Shown piece after piece: positions 52,613 through 62,700 of a stretch of 64,000 nucleotides of DNA. Every line of letters begins with the position of its first letter. Within the stretch, counting starts at the first letter, position 1. This DNA comes from an uncultured Akkermansia sp. GTDB lineage: Bacteria; Verrucomicrobiota; Verrucomicrobiia; Verrucomicrobiales; Akkermansiaceae. The notes below the pieces were generated by a model that was not told the DNA's origin, did not search any database, and saw only the letters and a list, made by a program, of their open reading frames with translations. The position numbers were made by a program, and so were the translations under genes. The DNA lies in assembly GCA_905200945.1 (NCBI GenBank), contig CAJKMG010000001.1:62001-126000 (forward strand). The letters run 5' to 3'.

Positions 52613-52921
52613 TCACACAGACCCCCCTTTATTCCGGCAAACGGGGCAGCCCTCCGCAGCCCCGCAGTTTACGGACAGGAGCTTTTCAGTACCATCGTCA
52701 TTCCAAGGTGCCGGGATGTTCTTACGCCGGGGAAGCAGCTCTTTTCCATCAAGCGGCACGAAACCGATATTCTCGACAAGAGAGGGCCGCCCCAAAAGCA
52801 GAATTGACTTAACAAGGCTCCGGAGGTCGTCGCTTGCGAACCTTCGGAGCCCAAATAGCCGGGGAATCGGCAGAAGATGATTTTCATCCGGGAAAACCAA
52901 ACGGTATTCACATATTATCAT
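52613..52921 (-). CDS. possible small protein downstream of the propeller operon
   Basis: This 102-residue open frame (MIICEYRLVFPDENHLL...) overlaps the end of the upstream hypothetical gene by 14 bp on the same strand, so it could be the third gene of that operon. Its C-terminal part (GFVPLDGKELLPRRKNIPAP, then three cysteines including CPVCRNKG) looks protein-like, but no family is recognised. It may be a degraded gene. The region 52575-52907 contains nothing else convincing. Confidence 0.35.
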   Translation of the reverse strand: MIICEYRLVFPDENHLLPIPRLFGLRRFASDDLRSLVKSILLLGRPSLVENIGFVPLDGKELLPRRKNIPAPWNDDGTEKLLSVNCGAAEGCPVCRNKGGSV

Positions 52922-53438
52922 CTACCACTTTTTCCACATACTGGAAAAAGATGCTTCCGTCCTCCCCGCTGATTCCATAGTCTCTGACATCCTCGATATT
53001 CGCATTTTTGATTCGGGTGATAATATAGACTTTGGAGTACAAAATCCCCCATTCCCCATGCTTTTTCTCATCAAACCAGATATGGTGGTTATAGTATGGT
53101 TCAAAATAGATGGTGCCTCCGTCTCTCGGATCGGAAATCGGGCCGGAATATTTGACAACAATATGGCTGATTCCCTTGTAACACCATTCCCTGCCGCATT
53201 GCGGATTTTTGGAAAGGGTGGTGCTCATCTCAATGGTGGTGTTCATGACATCATAGGACAGCCTATCCTCATCATGGTATTTGATTCCTTTTTGAGGCAG
53301 ATTGAACTGATTTTTGATGATAACTCCATCATAAATAAGACGTCCTCCTTTCCATTCCGTCTTCTGCGGCACTGTTTCCCCTTTCAAGAGACAGATTCCC
53401 GAGAGAGAAACCATTATTGCACAGGCAATTTTATTCAT
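52908..53438 (-). CDS. secreted protein of unknown function
   Basis: The 176-residue protein has a signal peptide (MNKIACAIMVSLSGICLLKG) and a beta-rich body (GGRLIYDGVIIKNQFNLPQK; VVKYSGPISDPRDGGTIYFE). Two cysteines in QCGREWCYKG could pair. It begins 2 bp after the beta-propeller gene stop, so both are expressed together. No family is recognised. It is more AT-rich than its left-hand neighbours. Confidence 0.65.
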   Translation of the reverse strand: MNKIACAIMVSLSGICLLKGETVPQKTEWKGGRLIYDGVIIKNQFNLPQKGIKYHDEDRLSYDVMNTTIEMSTTLSKNPQCGREWCYKGISHIVVKYSGPISDPRDGGTIYFEPYYNHHIWFDEKKHGEWGILYSKVYIITRIKNANIEDVRDYGISGEDGSIFFQYVEKVVDDNM

Positions 53439-53440
53439 TG

Positions 53441-56017
53441 TTATTTTCTACTTTGTTGTTGTTTCAGCAATTCCTTATTAAGGAATTCTTTCATTTCCTG
53501 AACAGTTTTTTCAGGAGGGGTCTTCGCATCGTCTCGATACTGCCGCCAGTCGATGCGCAGCTTGGCCATCAGGCGCAATTCACTAAGAGAAAAAGGGACA
53601 GTACCCGGGGCATTCGGCATGAAATCCCGGGACCTGTTGCCAATATAATAAATCTGGCTCTGATCCCAAGAACGCTTCATGGTTTCATCGAAGGAAGCTC
53701 TTACACGGTCGTCGCTCACTCTGGCTTCCCACTGGAGGCAGTCCGCCAGGCAACCACCCTCGGCCCGGCTTTCCCGGGCCTGCCGCCACAGGGCAAGAAT
53801 ATACCTGTTTTGAAGACTGCACGCAGCCGGCGTCAGGTATTTGCGCGTATACTGCAACTCATACAAAGGCTTGCATACAGCCTTTTCCCTCTGCCCCAGG
53901 GCTGCACCACTCACCCTTTCCGGAGTGGGGACAATGCCAGCCAGCGCACCGGATACGTAATAAGGCAATTCCTCAGGCATTCGGATTTCCCACGGTATTT
54001 TTTCATTCACAAACACGCCGTTTAAAATGGTATTAAAGGAACCGTTCCGGCAAATACGGAACAGGTAGATCCCCCCCTTTCTGCTCATGAACCTTTTATA
54101 AACCCCGGACCCCGCAAATCTGGAAACGCGCGTGCGAGCCTCCACCGGGTAGGAATACCACTGCTCCATGGAAGAGGCGAGTTCCTTCCCCCAATTATTC
54201 TGTTCTCCTATAGCAAGATCCCCCTTAATATTGAACTGGAACACAAGGGGGGCGGTTGAAGGGTGCCTTCTGGCTTCCACCACGTAATCCCGTCTGGATT
54301 CATTGGTGAGATAACCGTTGGGATTATAAAAATACAGAGCTATTTCATGGACACCTTCCGGCACTTCCACGGCTACCCATATGTCAGGTCCGTCCACAAA
54401 ACCCGGATACGCTTCCCCGTGGTCATCCCACTCCGCCTCTGTCCGCACAGAATCCGTAGGATCGAAAAGAACGTTGCGGTTATCATTGTCCTTGATGCTG
54501 TGCACCCACCAGCGCAGCGCGTCCCCTTTCTTGCGGTTGAGCCCCATCAGCCCCTGAATCCAGTAAGGGGACAAGGCCCCCTTGTATCCGGGATAGCCGG
54601 GAACGGAAGAAAGGGTACGGAACCGGATAGTCTTGGCTTTAAACTCGGAATTGCTCATGGGAGCATTCGTGGCGCATAGCGTGGCACGCGTGTGCCCATA
54701 CTTCCCGCACCAGTCCCCTTTTGTAGTCCAGTCCTCTCCCCGGAACACAATACTCTTCCCCGCATGCGCATCGGCTCCCAGCCCTTCCAGCCTTTTAAGC
54801 ACCACAGAAGGCTCCTCCATCTGCGCCGGACGAGGGAACGGGACTTCATTGTCCTGCGGGTTCCTGTCCAGCTTATAAGCCAGAGCCCCCTTTTTCAGGC
54901 GAACCAAGCCCCTCCCATATGTCGCCGCCCAAACGCTCCCGTCCTGAAGCGACAGCAAAGAAGGAACATCCACGTTTTCCAGCCCCTTCCTTATTCTCTG
55001 ATTCACCGTCATTTTCTCAGCATCCAGCACATCCACTCCCTGCATCCGGTAGCCGATGAAAATCTCCTTTCCCTGCTGGATAATGGAAGAAATAAAATCT
55101 TCAGACAACATTCTGGAATTAGACTCTCCCGGCACCGCGGTCTTCCGTGCGGCAGAACCATACAGATGGGTGTTTTTCTGGGCATAATCACGTCCTCTCA
55201 TATAACGCCAAGAACTGATGCCGTTACTGTACGCCAGGCCTGAACAGGTACCCACCAGAATCTGGCCCTTATCCGTACAAGTTAAAACATTGCAGATATT
55301 GGAAGGCAAGCCGTCACCATACGGCTGGTACGGCTGGCGGGCTAATTGTTTGTTGTCCCAGTACCAGGGGGACTGAACATTCTTCCACTGCATATACCTT
55401 GATTGGCGGGAAGAGCAGGATACTCCGCCGCAGGCATAGGCCAGCCACAAATTACCCCTGGCATCAAAACCTGCGGAAACCGCCTGGTCTTCCACCAGTC
55501 CGGTGGATCTGTCCAGCGTCTTCCATGAATCGCCTGCAGGGTCATAAATGGATACGCCTCCGGATGTAGCGACGGCAACCTCCCCGGAAACGGGAGAAAT
55601 GGCCAAAGCATAAACATGCTCTCCATTCAGGGCATTGCTGCGGTCATACATTTTCCATTCCCTTCCGTTAAAAACGGCTACGCCGCTGTCATCCGTGCCA
55701 GCCCAGATGCGCCCCTGCCTGTCCTCCGCAATACAGGTGAAATTCTTTCCTTTGGGGAAACCGGAATAATAATCCATATTAAGCCACGATTTTTCATATG
55801 CCCGGTCCCCAACCTGAAGGCGGTAAATGCTTTCTTTTTCTCCTACGGCCCAAATGGAGCCGTCACCAGCTACCAGCGTGCCGCGAATAAACCGGACCGG
55901 ACATTCCGGAAGCTGCTCCGGAATCTGGACGGTTACGACCTTTCCTGCCGACCACGCCCCCAACAAAAGGAAAATCAATATGAATGTCCCTATGAAGTGT
56001 TTGAATTTAATCAACAT
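53441..56017 (-). CDS. secreted two-component-regulator-type beta-propeller protein
   Basis: The 858-residue protein has an N-terminal signal or anchor (HFIGTFILIFLLLGAWSAG), then repeated propeller blades of the Reg_prop kind: GDGSIWAVGEKESIYRL, DRQGRIWAGTDDSGVAVFNG, ARGNLWLAYACGGV and QDGSVWAATYGRGLVRL. In hybrid histidine kinases such blades sense glycans, but no kinase or transmembrane domain follows here. Instead, residues 400-860 are a carbohydrate-binding-like region (EVPEGVHEIALYFYNPNGYL) and a helical end. It may be a stand-alone glycan-recognising protein. ATG 56017 follows AGGAG and a strong promoter, and it heads an operon with the small secreted protein. Confidence 0.75.
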   Translation of the reverse strand: MLIKFKHFIGTFILIFLLLGAWSAGKVVTVQIPEQLPECPVRFIRGTLVAGDGSIWAVGEKESIYRLQVGDRAYEKSWLNMDYYSGFPKGKNFTCIAEDRQGRIWAGTDDSGVAVFNGREWKMYDRSNALNGEHVYALAISPVSGEVAVATSGGVSIYDPAGDSWKTLDRSTGLVEDQAVSAGFDARGNLWLAYACGGVSCSSRQSRYMQWKNVQSPWYWDNKQLARQPYQPYGDGLPSNICNVLTCTDKGQILVGTCSGLAYSNGISSWRYMRGRDYAQKNTHLYGSAARKTAVPGESNSRMLSEDFISSIIQQGKEIFIGYRMQGVDVLDAEKMTVNQRIRKGLENVDVPSLLSLQDGSVWAATYGRGLVRLKKGALAYKLDRNPQDNEVPFPRPAQMEEPSVVLKRLEGLGADAHAGKSIVFRGEDWTTKGDWCGKYGHTRATLCATNAPMSNSEFKAKTIRFRTLSSVPGYPGYKGALSPYWIQGLMGLNRKKGDALRWWVHSIKDNDNRNVLFDPTDSVRTEAEWDDHGEAYPGFVDGPDIWVAVEVPEGVHEIALYFYNPNGYLTNESRRDYVVEARRHPSTAPLVFQFNIKGDLAIGEQNNWGKELASSMEQWYSYPVEARTRVSRFAGSGVYKRFMSRKGGIYLFRICRNGSFNTILNGVFVNEKIPWEIRMPEELPYYVSGALAGIVPTPERVSGAALGQREKAVCKPLYELQYTRKYLTPAACSLQNRYILALWRQARESRAEGGCLADCLQWEARVSDDRVRASFDETMKRSWDQSQIYYIGNRSRDFMPNAPGTVPFSLSELRLMAKLRIDWRQYRDDAKTPPEKTVQEMKEFLNKELLKQQQSRK

Positions 56018-56044
56018 AACCAACTATCTCCTGATTATCGCAGG

Positions 56045-56073
56045 ATAATATTATCGGTTTTTATCAATGTCAA
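56045..56073 (-). promoter_or_regulatory. sigma-70-type promoter of the propeller operon
   Basis: On the minus strand TTGACA is followed by 17 bp and TATTAT, a near-perfect vegetative promoter. The -10 lies in a 12-bp palindrome GATAATATTATC (56044-56055), so it may be repressed. A ribosome site AGGAG follows 10-15 bp before the start. Confidence 0.8.
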
Positions 56074-57040
56074 CCCAATTTTCAATTTATTATCAATTTT
56101 GCCCAAATAAAATACGGCATAATCCGTTTAGAATTATGAATATAAATCATTTAATATATGTTAGTTATATTAAAAATCCAAATTCCGGAAAAATCCTTAC
56201 TAATACTTTTCCATGCCTGGATGGGAAAATGCAGGGAACGGACCTGGCTGCGACGCCCGGCATCCCGTTTTTTCAACATGTTTTCCCCGATGATTCTCTG
56301 ATTCAAATTTCAAATCCACCATGCGTTTTCCCATATAAAGTTATATCCACCGGCCTTCCTTGCGGCAGGGTAATAAACACAGCTCAAGATCCGAACGGAG
56401 GCAGGGACCGTATTGTCATCTACTCTTCCGAAGCGGCAATAAAAAGCAATATGGCCGTTCCCGAAGGAGGCTCCCCGGTGATTGCCAAAGAAGAGGAAGT
56501 ATTATCCGCACGAACACGAACAATTCTCCCGGAACCGGTTCCAGTAACCAGGTCCGGTACAGCCAGACGGAACCCTGTTGGCAATGGATAAGGTGCTGCT
56601 TCATAAAGCGGAACTTGACGGTCAACTGTATATAAAGCCACCAAAGGAAAGGCGTACGGAGTCAGCCCGGCAAACGGAAGATGAAAAACGAAGATAAAGA
56701 GATGGGGGAAAATCCCCCCGGCTTCCCCTCAAGATGGACTGTCCGGACGATTATAACAGTAGTCTGCAGGTTGTTATGAGACCCAAGCCCGGAGGTATGA
56801 AAAAGCCGCCTCCCGAAAAGATGCGGCCAACTTCACGATAGATAAAATATGGAAGGCGGGGGAACAAACTGCCCTGACATAACCAGCCCCTCCAGACCAT
56901 TTCCGGAAAGGGGTTTGTTTCGCTCATCAACAAAAAAAGAACATATCATTCTGCCCCGGCCCATAGCGGAACAGCCTTTCCTCCCCGGATTGCCAGCCAG
57001 GAACCGTTAAATATCCCGCTGAAATATCAAAACACATCAA
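56074..57040. other. non-coding or relic region (about 1 kb)
   Basis: No gene is supported. An open frame at 56136-56591 on the plus strand (152 codons) has no recognisable domain, signal or ribosome site and could be a relic. The left part is AT-rich. A weak hairpin GGAGG/CCTCC lies at 56791-56813. Confidence 0.5.
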
Positions 57041-57093
57041 ATAAAGCTCCGCAGCCGTCAGGTCCACGCACAAACCTTGACCACTGCGGAGCT
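57041..57093 (-). terminator. long hairpin downstream of gadB
   Basis: AGCTCCGCAG (57045-57054) pairs perfectly with CTGCGGAGCT (57084-57093), with further partial pairing inside (GTCAGG/CCTTGAC). On the minus strand it is followed by TTTATTTG. It lies 55 bp past the gadB stop and is a probable terminator or 3' stabilising structure. Confidence 0.65.
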
Positions 57094-57147
57094 GCGCTTA
57101 CACACACTTATTCATCCAACAAAAATCGCTCAGCAGAACTTCTTCCA

Positions 57148-58548
57148 TCAGGAATGGTGGAAAGCCGTTCCTTCTTCCGCCGTCATCGGAGAAGAGACCG
57201 GGTGCTTCTCGAAGAAAGCGAGCATGCGCTTGTAATCTTCCAGGAACAGGTCAGCCAAATCCTTGGAGAAACCCTGGCGAACCATGACGCGCATCACCAC
57301 CGTATCCTGACAGTTGGCAGGGAGCGTGAAGGCGGGTACCTGCCAACCGCGGGTTCTCAGCTTGTCCGAAAGGTCAAAGAGCGTGTAGTTCGTACGGGCT
57401 CCATCCTTGATGAAGAAGCAGACGGCGGGAATGCCCTTTTCCGGATCGCCCGTACAAATGAATTCGTATGGTCCCAGTTTGGAAAGCTCATCTGAAATGT
57501 ACTTCGCCACCTCGTAGGCCTGCGTATGGATGTTCGTATAGCCTTCCTTGCCCAGTCGGATGAAATCATAATACTGGCAGATAATCTGTCCGGCCGGTCG
57601 TGAGAAGTTAATGGCAAAATTGGGAATTTCCCCGCCAAGATAGTTGACATTGAAGATCAACCCTTCAGGCAATTCGGAAATATCTCTCCAAACGACCCAG
57701 CCCACTCCGAGCGGAGCCAATCCGTATTTATGGCCGGAAGCGCTGATGGACTTGACGCGGGGAATGCGGAAGTCAAAGACAATATCCGGGGCGCAGAACG
57801 GAGCAAGGAAACCGCCGCTGGCGCCGTCTACATGGATGTCGACGCTGATTCCGGTCTTGTCTTCGTAATCATCCAGGGCCTTGGCAATTTCCGCCGGCAA
57901 TTCATAAGCGCCCGTATAGGTCACTCCGAATGTAGGAACCACAACGATGGTGTTCTCATCAACCTGTTCCAGCATCCGGTCAACATCCATCTTCCATTTT
58001 CCGGGCGCCATAGGGATTTCACGCATTTCAATATCCCAATAGCGGCAGAACTTGTGCCAGCAGATTTGGACAGGGCCGCATACCAGGTTAGGCTTGTCAA
58101 TGGGTTTGCCTGCGGCTTTCCGGCGGGCTCTCCAGCGCCACAGGGCGGCCATGCCTCCAAGCATGCATGCTTCACTGGAACCGATAGTGGAACAACCAAT
58201 GGGCTTTTCATTCTGGCTGGCATTCCAAAGATTGGCAATAATGGCAGCGCAGCGCATCTCAATAGCGGCTGTCTGGGGATATTCATCCTTGTCAATCATG
58301 TTTTTGTTAATGCTGAGATTCATCAGCATTCTGACCTGTTTTTCATCCCAGGTCTGGCAGAAGGTTGCAAGGTTCTGGCGGGCATTGCCGTCCAGCATCA
58401 ATTCATCGGACACCAATTGGAAGGCGTCCTCCGCGCGCATCGCGTAATCCGGAAACTCGTCCTTGGGAAGGAGGTTATCTGCTTCCGGAGAGCCGAAAAC
58501 GGAATTTTCCGCCCGGGCTGTATCGGGTTTTTGATTTGGATCAAACAT
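57148..58548 (-). CDS. gadB: glutamate decarboxylase
   Basis: GadB converts glutamate to GABA, consuming a proton, and supports acid resistance. The 466 residues equal the E. coli enzyme in length. The PLP site is SASGHKYGLAPLG (Lys near 274); STIGSSEACMLGGMAALW, HVDGASGGFLAPF and NFSRPAGQIICQYY are family motifs. The tail FFEKHPV...FHHS resembles the regulatory C-terminus that controls pH response in E. coli GadB. ATG 58548 (MFDPNQKPDTARAEN) is preferred to an upstream extension. No antiporter gene (gadC) is nearby. Confidence 0.96.
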   Translation of the reverse strand: MFDPNQKPDTARAENSVFGSPEADNLLPKDEFPDYAMRAEDAFQLVSDELMLDGNARQNLATFCQTWDEKQVRMLMNLSINKNMIDKDEYPQTAAIEMRCAAIIANLWNASQNEKPIGCSTIGSSEACMLGGMAALWRWRARRKAAGKPIDKPNLVCGPVQICWHKFCRYWDIEMREIPMAPGKWKMDVDRMLEQVDENTIVVVPTFGVTYTGAYELPAEIAKALDDYEDKTGISVDIHVDGASGGFLAPFCAPDIVFDFRIPRVKSISASGHKYGLAPLGVGWVVWRDISELPEGLIFNVNYLGGEIPNFAINFSRPAGQIICQYYDFIRLGKEGYTNIHTQAYEVAKYISDELSKLGPYEFICTGDPEKGIPAVCFFIKDGARTNYTLFDLSDKLRTRGWQVPAFTLPANCQDTVVMRVMVRQGFSKDLADLFLEDYKRMLAFFEKHPVSSPMTAEEGTAFHHS

Positions 58549-59202
58549 GACGGTATCTATTGTTTCATCGTTTCCGGGCCAACCGTGGAAGGTCGCCCGC
58601 ATGAAGGATAGAAGCGCTCGCGAATTAAAGCGTTCATATTTCCATTGTCATTATCCTATGTATAACTTTCCCAGAAAAACACAGAAGCAGGATTTATTTC
58701 ATTATTTATTGATTATTAAAAATTATTCAATTGCAAACCTTTTTATAAAAACTCGTCAATATCTCATAAACAACTTTATGTATGACATCTCCGTATGATT
58801 ACAGTTAAGAAAAACGGACATTTCCGGACGCAATCCCCAGACAGAATGACATATTAAAAAACCTATTCAAACAGCACAACATCCATTGGGAAAAACTGCA
58901 TCACGGACTTTTACGGTTCCTGATGCCGAGGAAGGCATGCGCACTTTCAGCAAAGGGAAAATACGGCTTAACCCGGATTTCCATCAAAAAAACTGCCGCA
59001 CGATAATAAAACCAACATCGTGGAATCTTCCCTGCTTTTCCTGATGGGCAACTGCTGGTGCAGACAGGGGGAAGAAACGCTCAACCTATACCGGGTTAAT
59101 GCCTTGGCAAGTTATACCCTTTTAAGGCACGGCTGGCGGCAGAGGCACCATCTCCCTCCTTCCTGCACTTTCACCCGGTCAACAGGCGGCATTCCTCCAG
59201 GA
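58549..59202. other. intergenic region upstream of gadB
   Basis: The 654 bp between gadB and the GNAT gene contain no supported gene. 58620-58800 is very AT-rich and probably holds the gadB promoter; ATGACA-N16-TTTAAT on the minus strand near 58622-58650 is a weak candidate. Short open frames near 58850-59330 have no recognisable features. Confidence 0.5.
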
Positions 59203-59766
59203 TTACTCCCTTTCAATTTTCCGGAAAGCATCCTTCACATAAAGCACATGAGGATAAAGGACAGAATCCGGAGCTACTTTGGGATGGTTGAATTCCGCTA
59301 TTTTTCTCATTCCAATGCGTTGCATTACGGCTTGTGAAGGGAAATTCACACAAGCAGTAAAAGAATATACCTGCTCAAAGCCGAACCGGGCAAAACCGTA
59401 TTTCAGGCATGCACAGGCACCTTCTGTAGCATATCCGTATCCCCAGGCTTCCGGCACAAGCCTCCAGCCTATTTCCACACACGGTGTGAAGTCCGCTTCA
59501 AAATCAGCCCAATGAAAGCCGAGAAGGCCAATCAGGGAACCAGAATGTTTCAATTCCACTGCGTACAATCCATATCCTCTTTCATCCAGTTCTTCCCGCA
59601 TGCGGTTCCACATGGAAAAAGAATCCTTTTCCGTCATGACACCTGGGAAAAAACGCATCACCTGGGGATTGGCGTTCATAGCCGCAAAAAAGGGCCAGTC
59701 TTTTTCCCGCCACTCCCGTAACACCAGGCGTTCAGACTCCGGCAATGGCAGTTTCCCCCCCGGCAT
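59203..59766 (-). CDS. GNAT-family N-acetyltransferase (RimJ/RimL type)
   Basis: The 187-residue protein transfers an acetyl group from acetyl-CoA to an amine, perhaps a protein N-terminus or a small molecule. SERLVLREWREKDWPFFAAM, SLIGLLGFHWAD, IGWRLVPEAWGYGYATEGAC (the CoA-binding Arg/Gln-x-x-Gly-x-Gly/Ala region) and FPSQAVMQRIGMRKIAEFNH are standard for the RimJ/RimL subfamily. It begins 4 bp after the dnaE stop and is co-transcribed. The substrate is unknown. Confidence 0.88.
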   Translation of the reverse strand: MPGGKLPLPESERLVLREWREKDWPFFAAMNANPQVMRFFPGVMTEKDSFSMWNRMREELDERGYGLYAVELKHSGSLIGLLGFHWADFEADFTPCVEIGWRLVPEAWGYGYATEGACACLKYGFARFGFEQVYSFTACVNFPSQAVMQRIGMRKIAEFNHPKVAPDSVLYPHVLYVKDAFRKIERE

Positions 59767-59770
59767 GGCC

Positions 59771-62700
59771 TTAGTTGTACATGGAAAGCTCTGTTTCCAG
59801 CTCCGGGCAGCGGTTCACGCGGAACCGTTCATCCAGTTCCAGAATTTGGCTATGCCCCAAACTGTCCTTGATGGTGAGGTTGACTTTGGAACGGCCAGGA
59901 TACCTTTTTAGAATATCCCGTATCTGTTCCAGATTTTTTCTCGTATGGCGGAGAGGACTGACAATAATATTCAAAGGCCCCTGATCTCCGGACTTGGATT
60001 TGCGCTTTTTACCTCCCAGGGGATCAATGCTCTGTGCAGCCACGCTTTTGGAGGATGTACGGTCATCCTCCCGGATGTTGGCGCGCACGGAAACGAAAAC
60101 GCCCGGCTCCAGGCCGCCCTCCATTTCCTGGGCCTTTTCATAAACATCCGACCACAGCAACACCTCTATGCTGCCGGTAAAATCTTCCAGCGTCAGAATG
60201 GCGAATTTTCTGCCGGCCTTGCTGATTTTGGGGGTAATGGAACGAACCATGCCGGCAATCTGGTGCTTCTGCTTGAGTTCGTGTGGTTCCAGCGTGTCAA
60301 TGAGTCCTATGCGGGTATATTTTTCCGCATCAATGACACCGCGCATGGAGTCCAGGGGATGGCCGCAAAAATAAGCGCCCAACAAATCCTTTTCATCTCC
60401 CATACGCTGCTCCTTGGACCACTCTGGAACGGCAGGTTCATCCTTCACCCTGGGCGCTTCAAAGGTCATGTCAAACAGGGACCCCTGCCCCAGAGCCTTA
60501 TCCTTATGTACCTGGGAAGCTCCGTTGAGGGCCAGGTCCACACGTTCAAACAGAACACAACGCGGCTCCAGCGTCCAGTCCAGCGCTCCTGCGCGGATCA
60601 GGGATTCCAGAATCTTTTTGTTGACAGATTTGGAATCCAGCCTGTTGCAAATGTCCTCCATACTGGAAAATTCCCCATTCTTCTCTCTTTCTTCCAGAAG
60701 AATCTGCATGGCCCCCTCTCCCACGTTCTTAATGGCCGCCAGCCCATAACGCACAGCCAGCCTGCCGGAGGGCATTTTCTCAGGAGTGAACTTGAGCATG
60801 GATTTATTCACATCGGGAGGCAGGATCTCAATACCCATGCGGTTGGCTTCCTGAATGAACACTCCGATTTTGTCATTGTTCGCCTCATTAGACATCAGCC
60901 CGCAGAGGAATTCCACAGGGAAGTGGGCCTTGAGATAGGCCGTCCAGTAGGAAATATGCCCGTAGCAGGCGGAGTGGGATTTATTAAAACCGTACCCGGC
61001 AAATTTTTCAATCTTGTCAAAGATGGCTGTAGCCGTTTTTTCATCAATCTGGTTTGTTTTCCAGCATCCTTCCACAAAGTGGGCCTTTTCCTTGGCCATC
61101 TTCGCCGGGTCTTTCTTGCCCATGGCGCGCCGCAGAAGGTCGGCCCCGCCAAGCGTATAGCCGGCCAGCAGCTTGGCCGCCGCCTGAACCTGTTCCTGGT
61201 AGATCATCACGCCGTAGGTTTCCCCGCTGACCTGTTCCAGCAAAGGATGCTCATACTCCACCTGGCGCAGCCCCTTCTTCACTTCAATCATTTCATCCAT
61301 AAACTGCATGGCTCCCGGTCGGTAAAGAGCCAGCAAGTCAATGATGTCTTCAATTTTCTGAATCCCGTAACGGCGGCAAGTGTCCACCATACCGCCGGAT
61401 TCCAACTGGAAAACCCCCATCGTATCTCCCCTGTTCAGCAAGTCCAGGGTTTCCCGGTCATCCAGAGGGACGGAATCCAGTTTGAACTCCGGCACGCGCC
61501 AGCGGGCGTATTGCTCCGCATCATGCATGACGGTCAGGGTTTTCAAACCCAGGAAGTCCATCTTCAAAAGCCCCACTTCATAAATCGCGCTCATGTCGCA
61601 CTGGGCGACGACAGCGGCATGAGGATCGGACAGATCGTCACGAGTGAGGGCCACATGCTCATCCAGGGGACGGTCACCGATCACAACACCTGCCGCATGT
61701 ACCCCTACGTTGCGGATCAAGCCTTCCAGGCGGGTCGCGTACCCCCACAATTCCGCATACCCCTCATCGGAGGAAATCAACTCCCTCAGCTCCTCGTTAC
61801 TCTTGTAGCTGGACTGAAGAGTCACCTTGGGGCCGGTTTCGATAAGTTTGGAAATACGGTCCCCGTCCGCATAGGACATATCCATCACACGGGCTACGTC
61901 CCTGAGTACGGACTTGGCACCCATGGTGCCGTACGTAATAATGTGGGAAACAGCGCGCTCCCCGTATTTCTGCCGAACATAATCAATTACTTCCGGCCGG
62001 CGTGTCTGGCAAAAGTCAATATCAATATCCGGAGGGCTGACGCGTTCCGGATTTAGGAAACGTTCAAAGATTAATCCGAATCTCAGAGGATCTATGTTCG
62101 TGATTTTCATGGCATAAGCCACCAGGGAACCGGCTGCGGAACCGCGACCGGGACCTACGGGAATGTCATGATCCTTGGCCCAGTTGATGAAATCCGCCGT
62201 AATCAGGAAATAGGAAGGGAATTTCAACTGGTTAATAATTCCAAGCTCATAATCCAAACGGTCACGCAGTTCCTTGTCCGCAGCAACACGTTCCTTTCCG
62301 TACCGTTCTTCCAGCCCTTTATAGCACACTTTACGCAGGTATTCTTCACGCGACGAACCATCCGGCGTGCCGAATTCAGGGTATTTTTCCGTACTGGTAG
62401 AATCCAGCTTGATGATAACATTGCACCGTTCCGCGATTTTCAACGTATTTTCCACGGCCTCCGGATACTCATGGAATACCTCCCGCATTTCCTCAGGAGA
62501 TTTCAAATACACTTCCGTGGAATAGCGCATGCGTTTTGGGGAAGCCAGTTTTTCGTTGGTTCCGATGCAAATCAGAACATCGTGCATGTCGTGATCTTCC
62601 TTCCTGAGGAAGTGCACGTCATTGGTGGCAACAATGGGGGTATTGGTCTTGCGGGCGATACGCACCAGCTCCGGCAGGCATTTTTTCTGTTCCTCCATGC

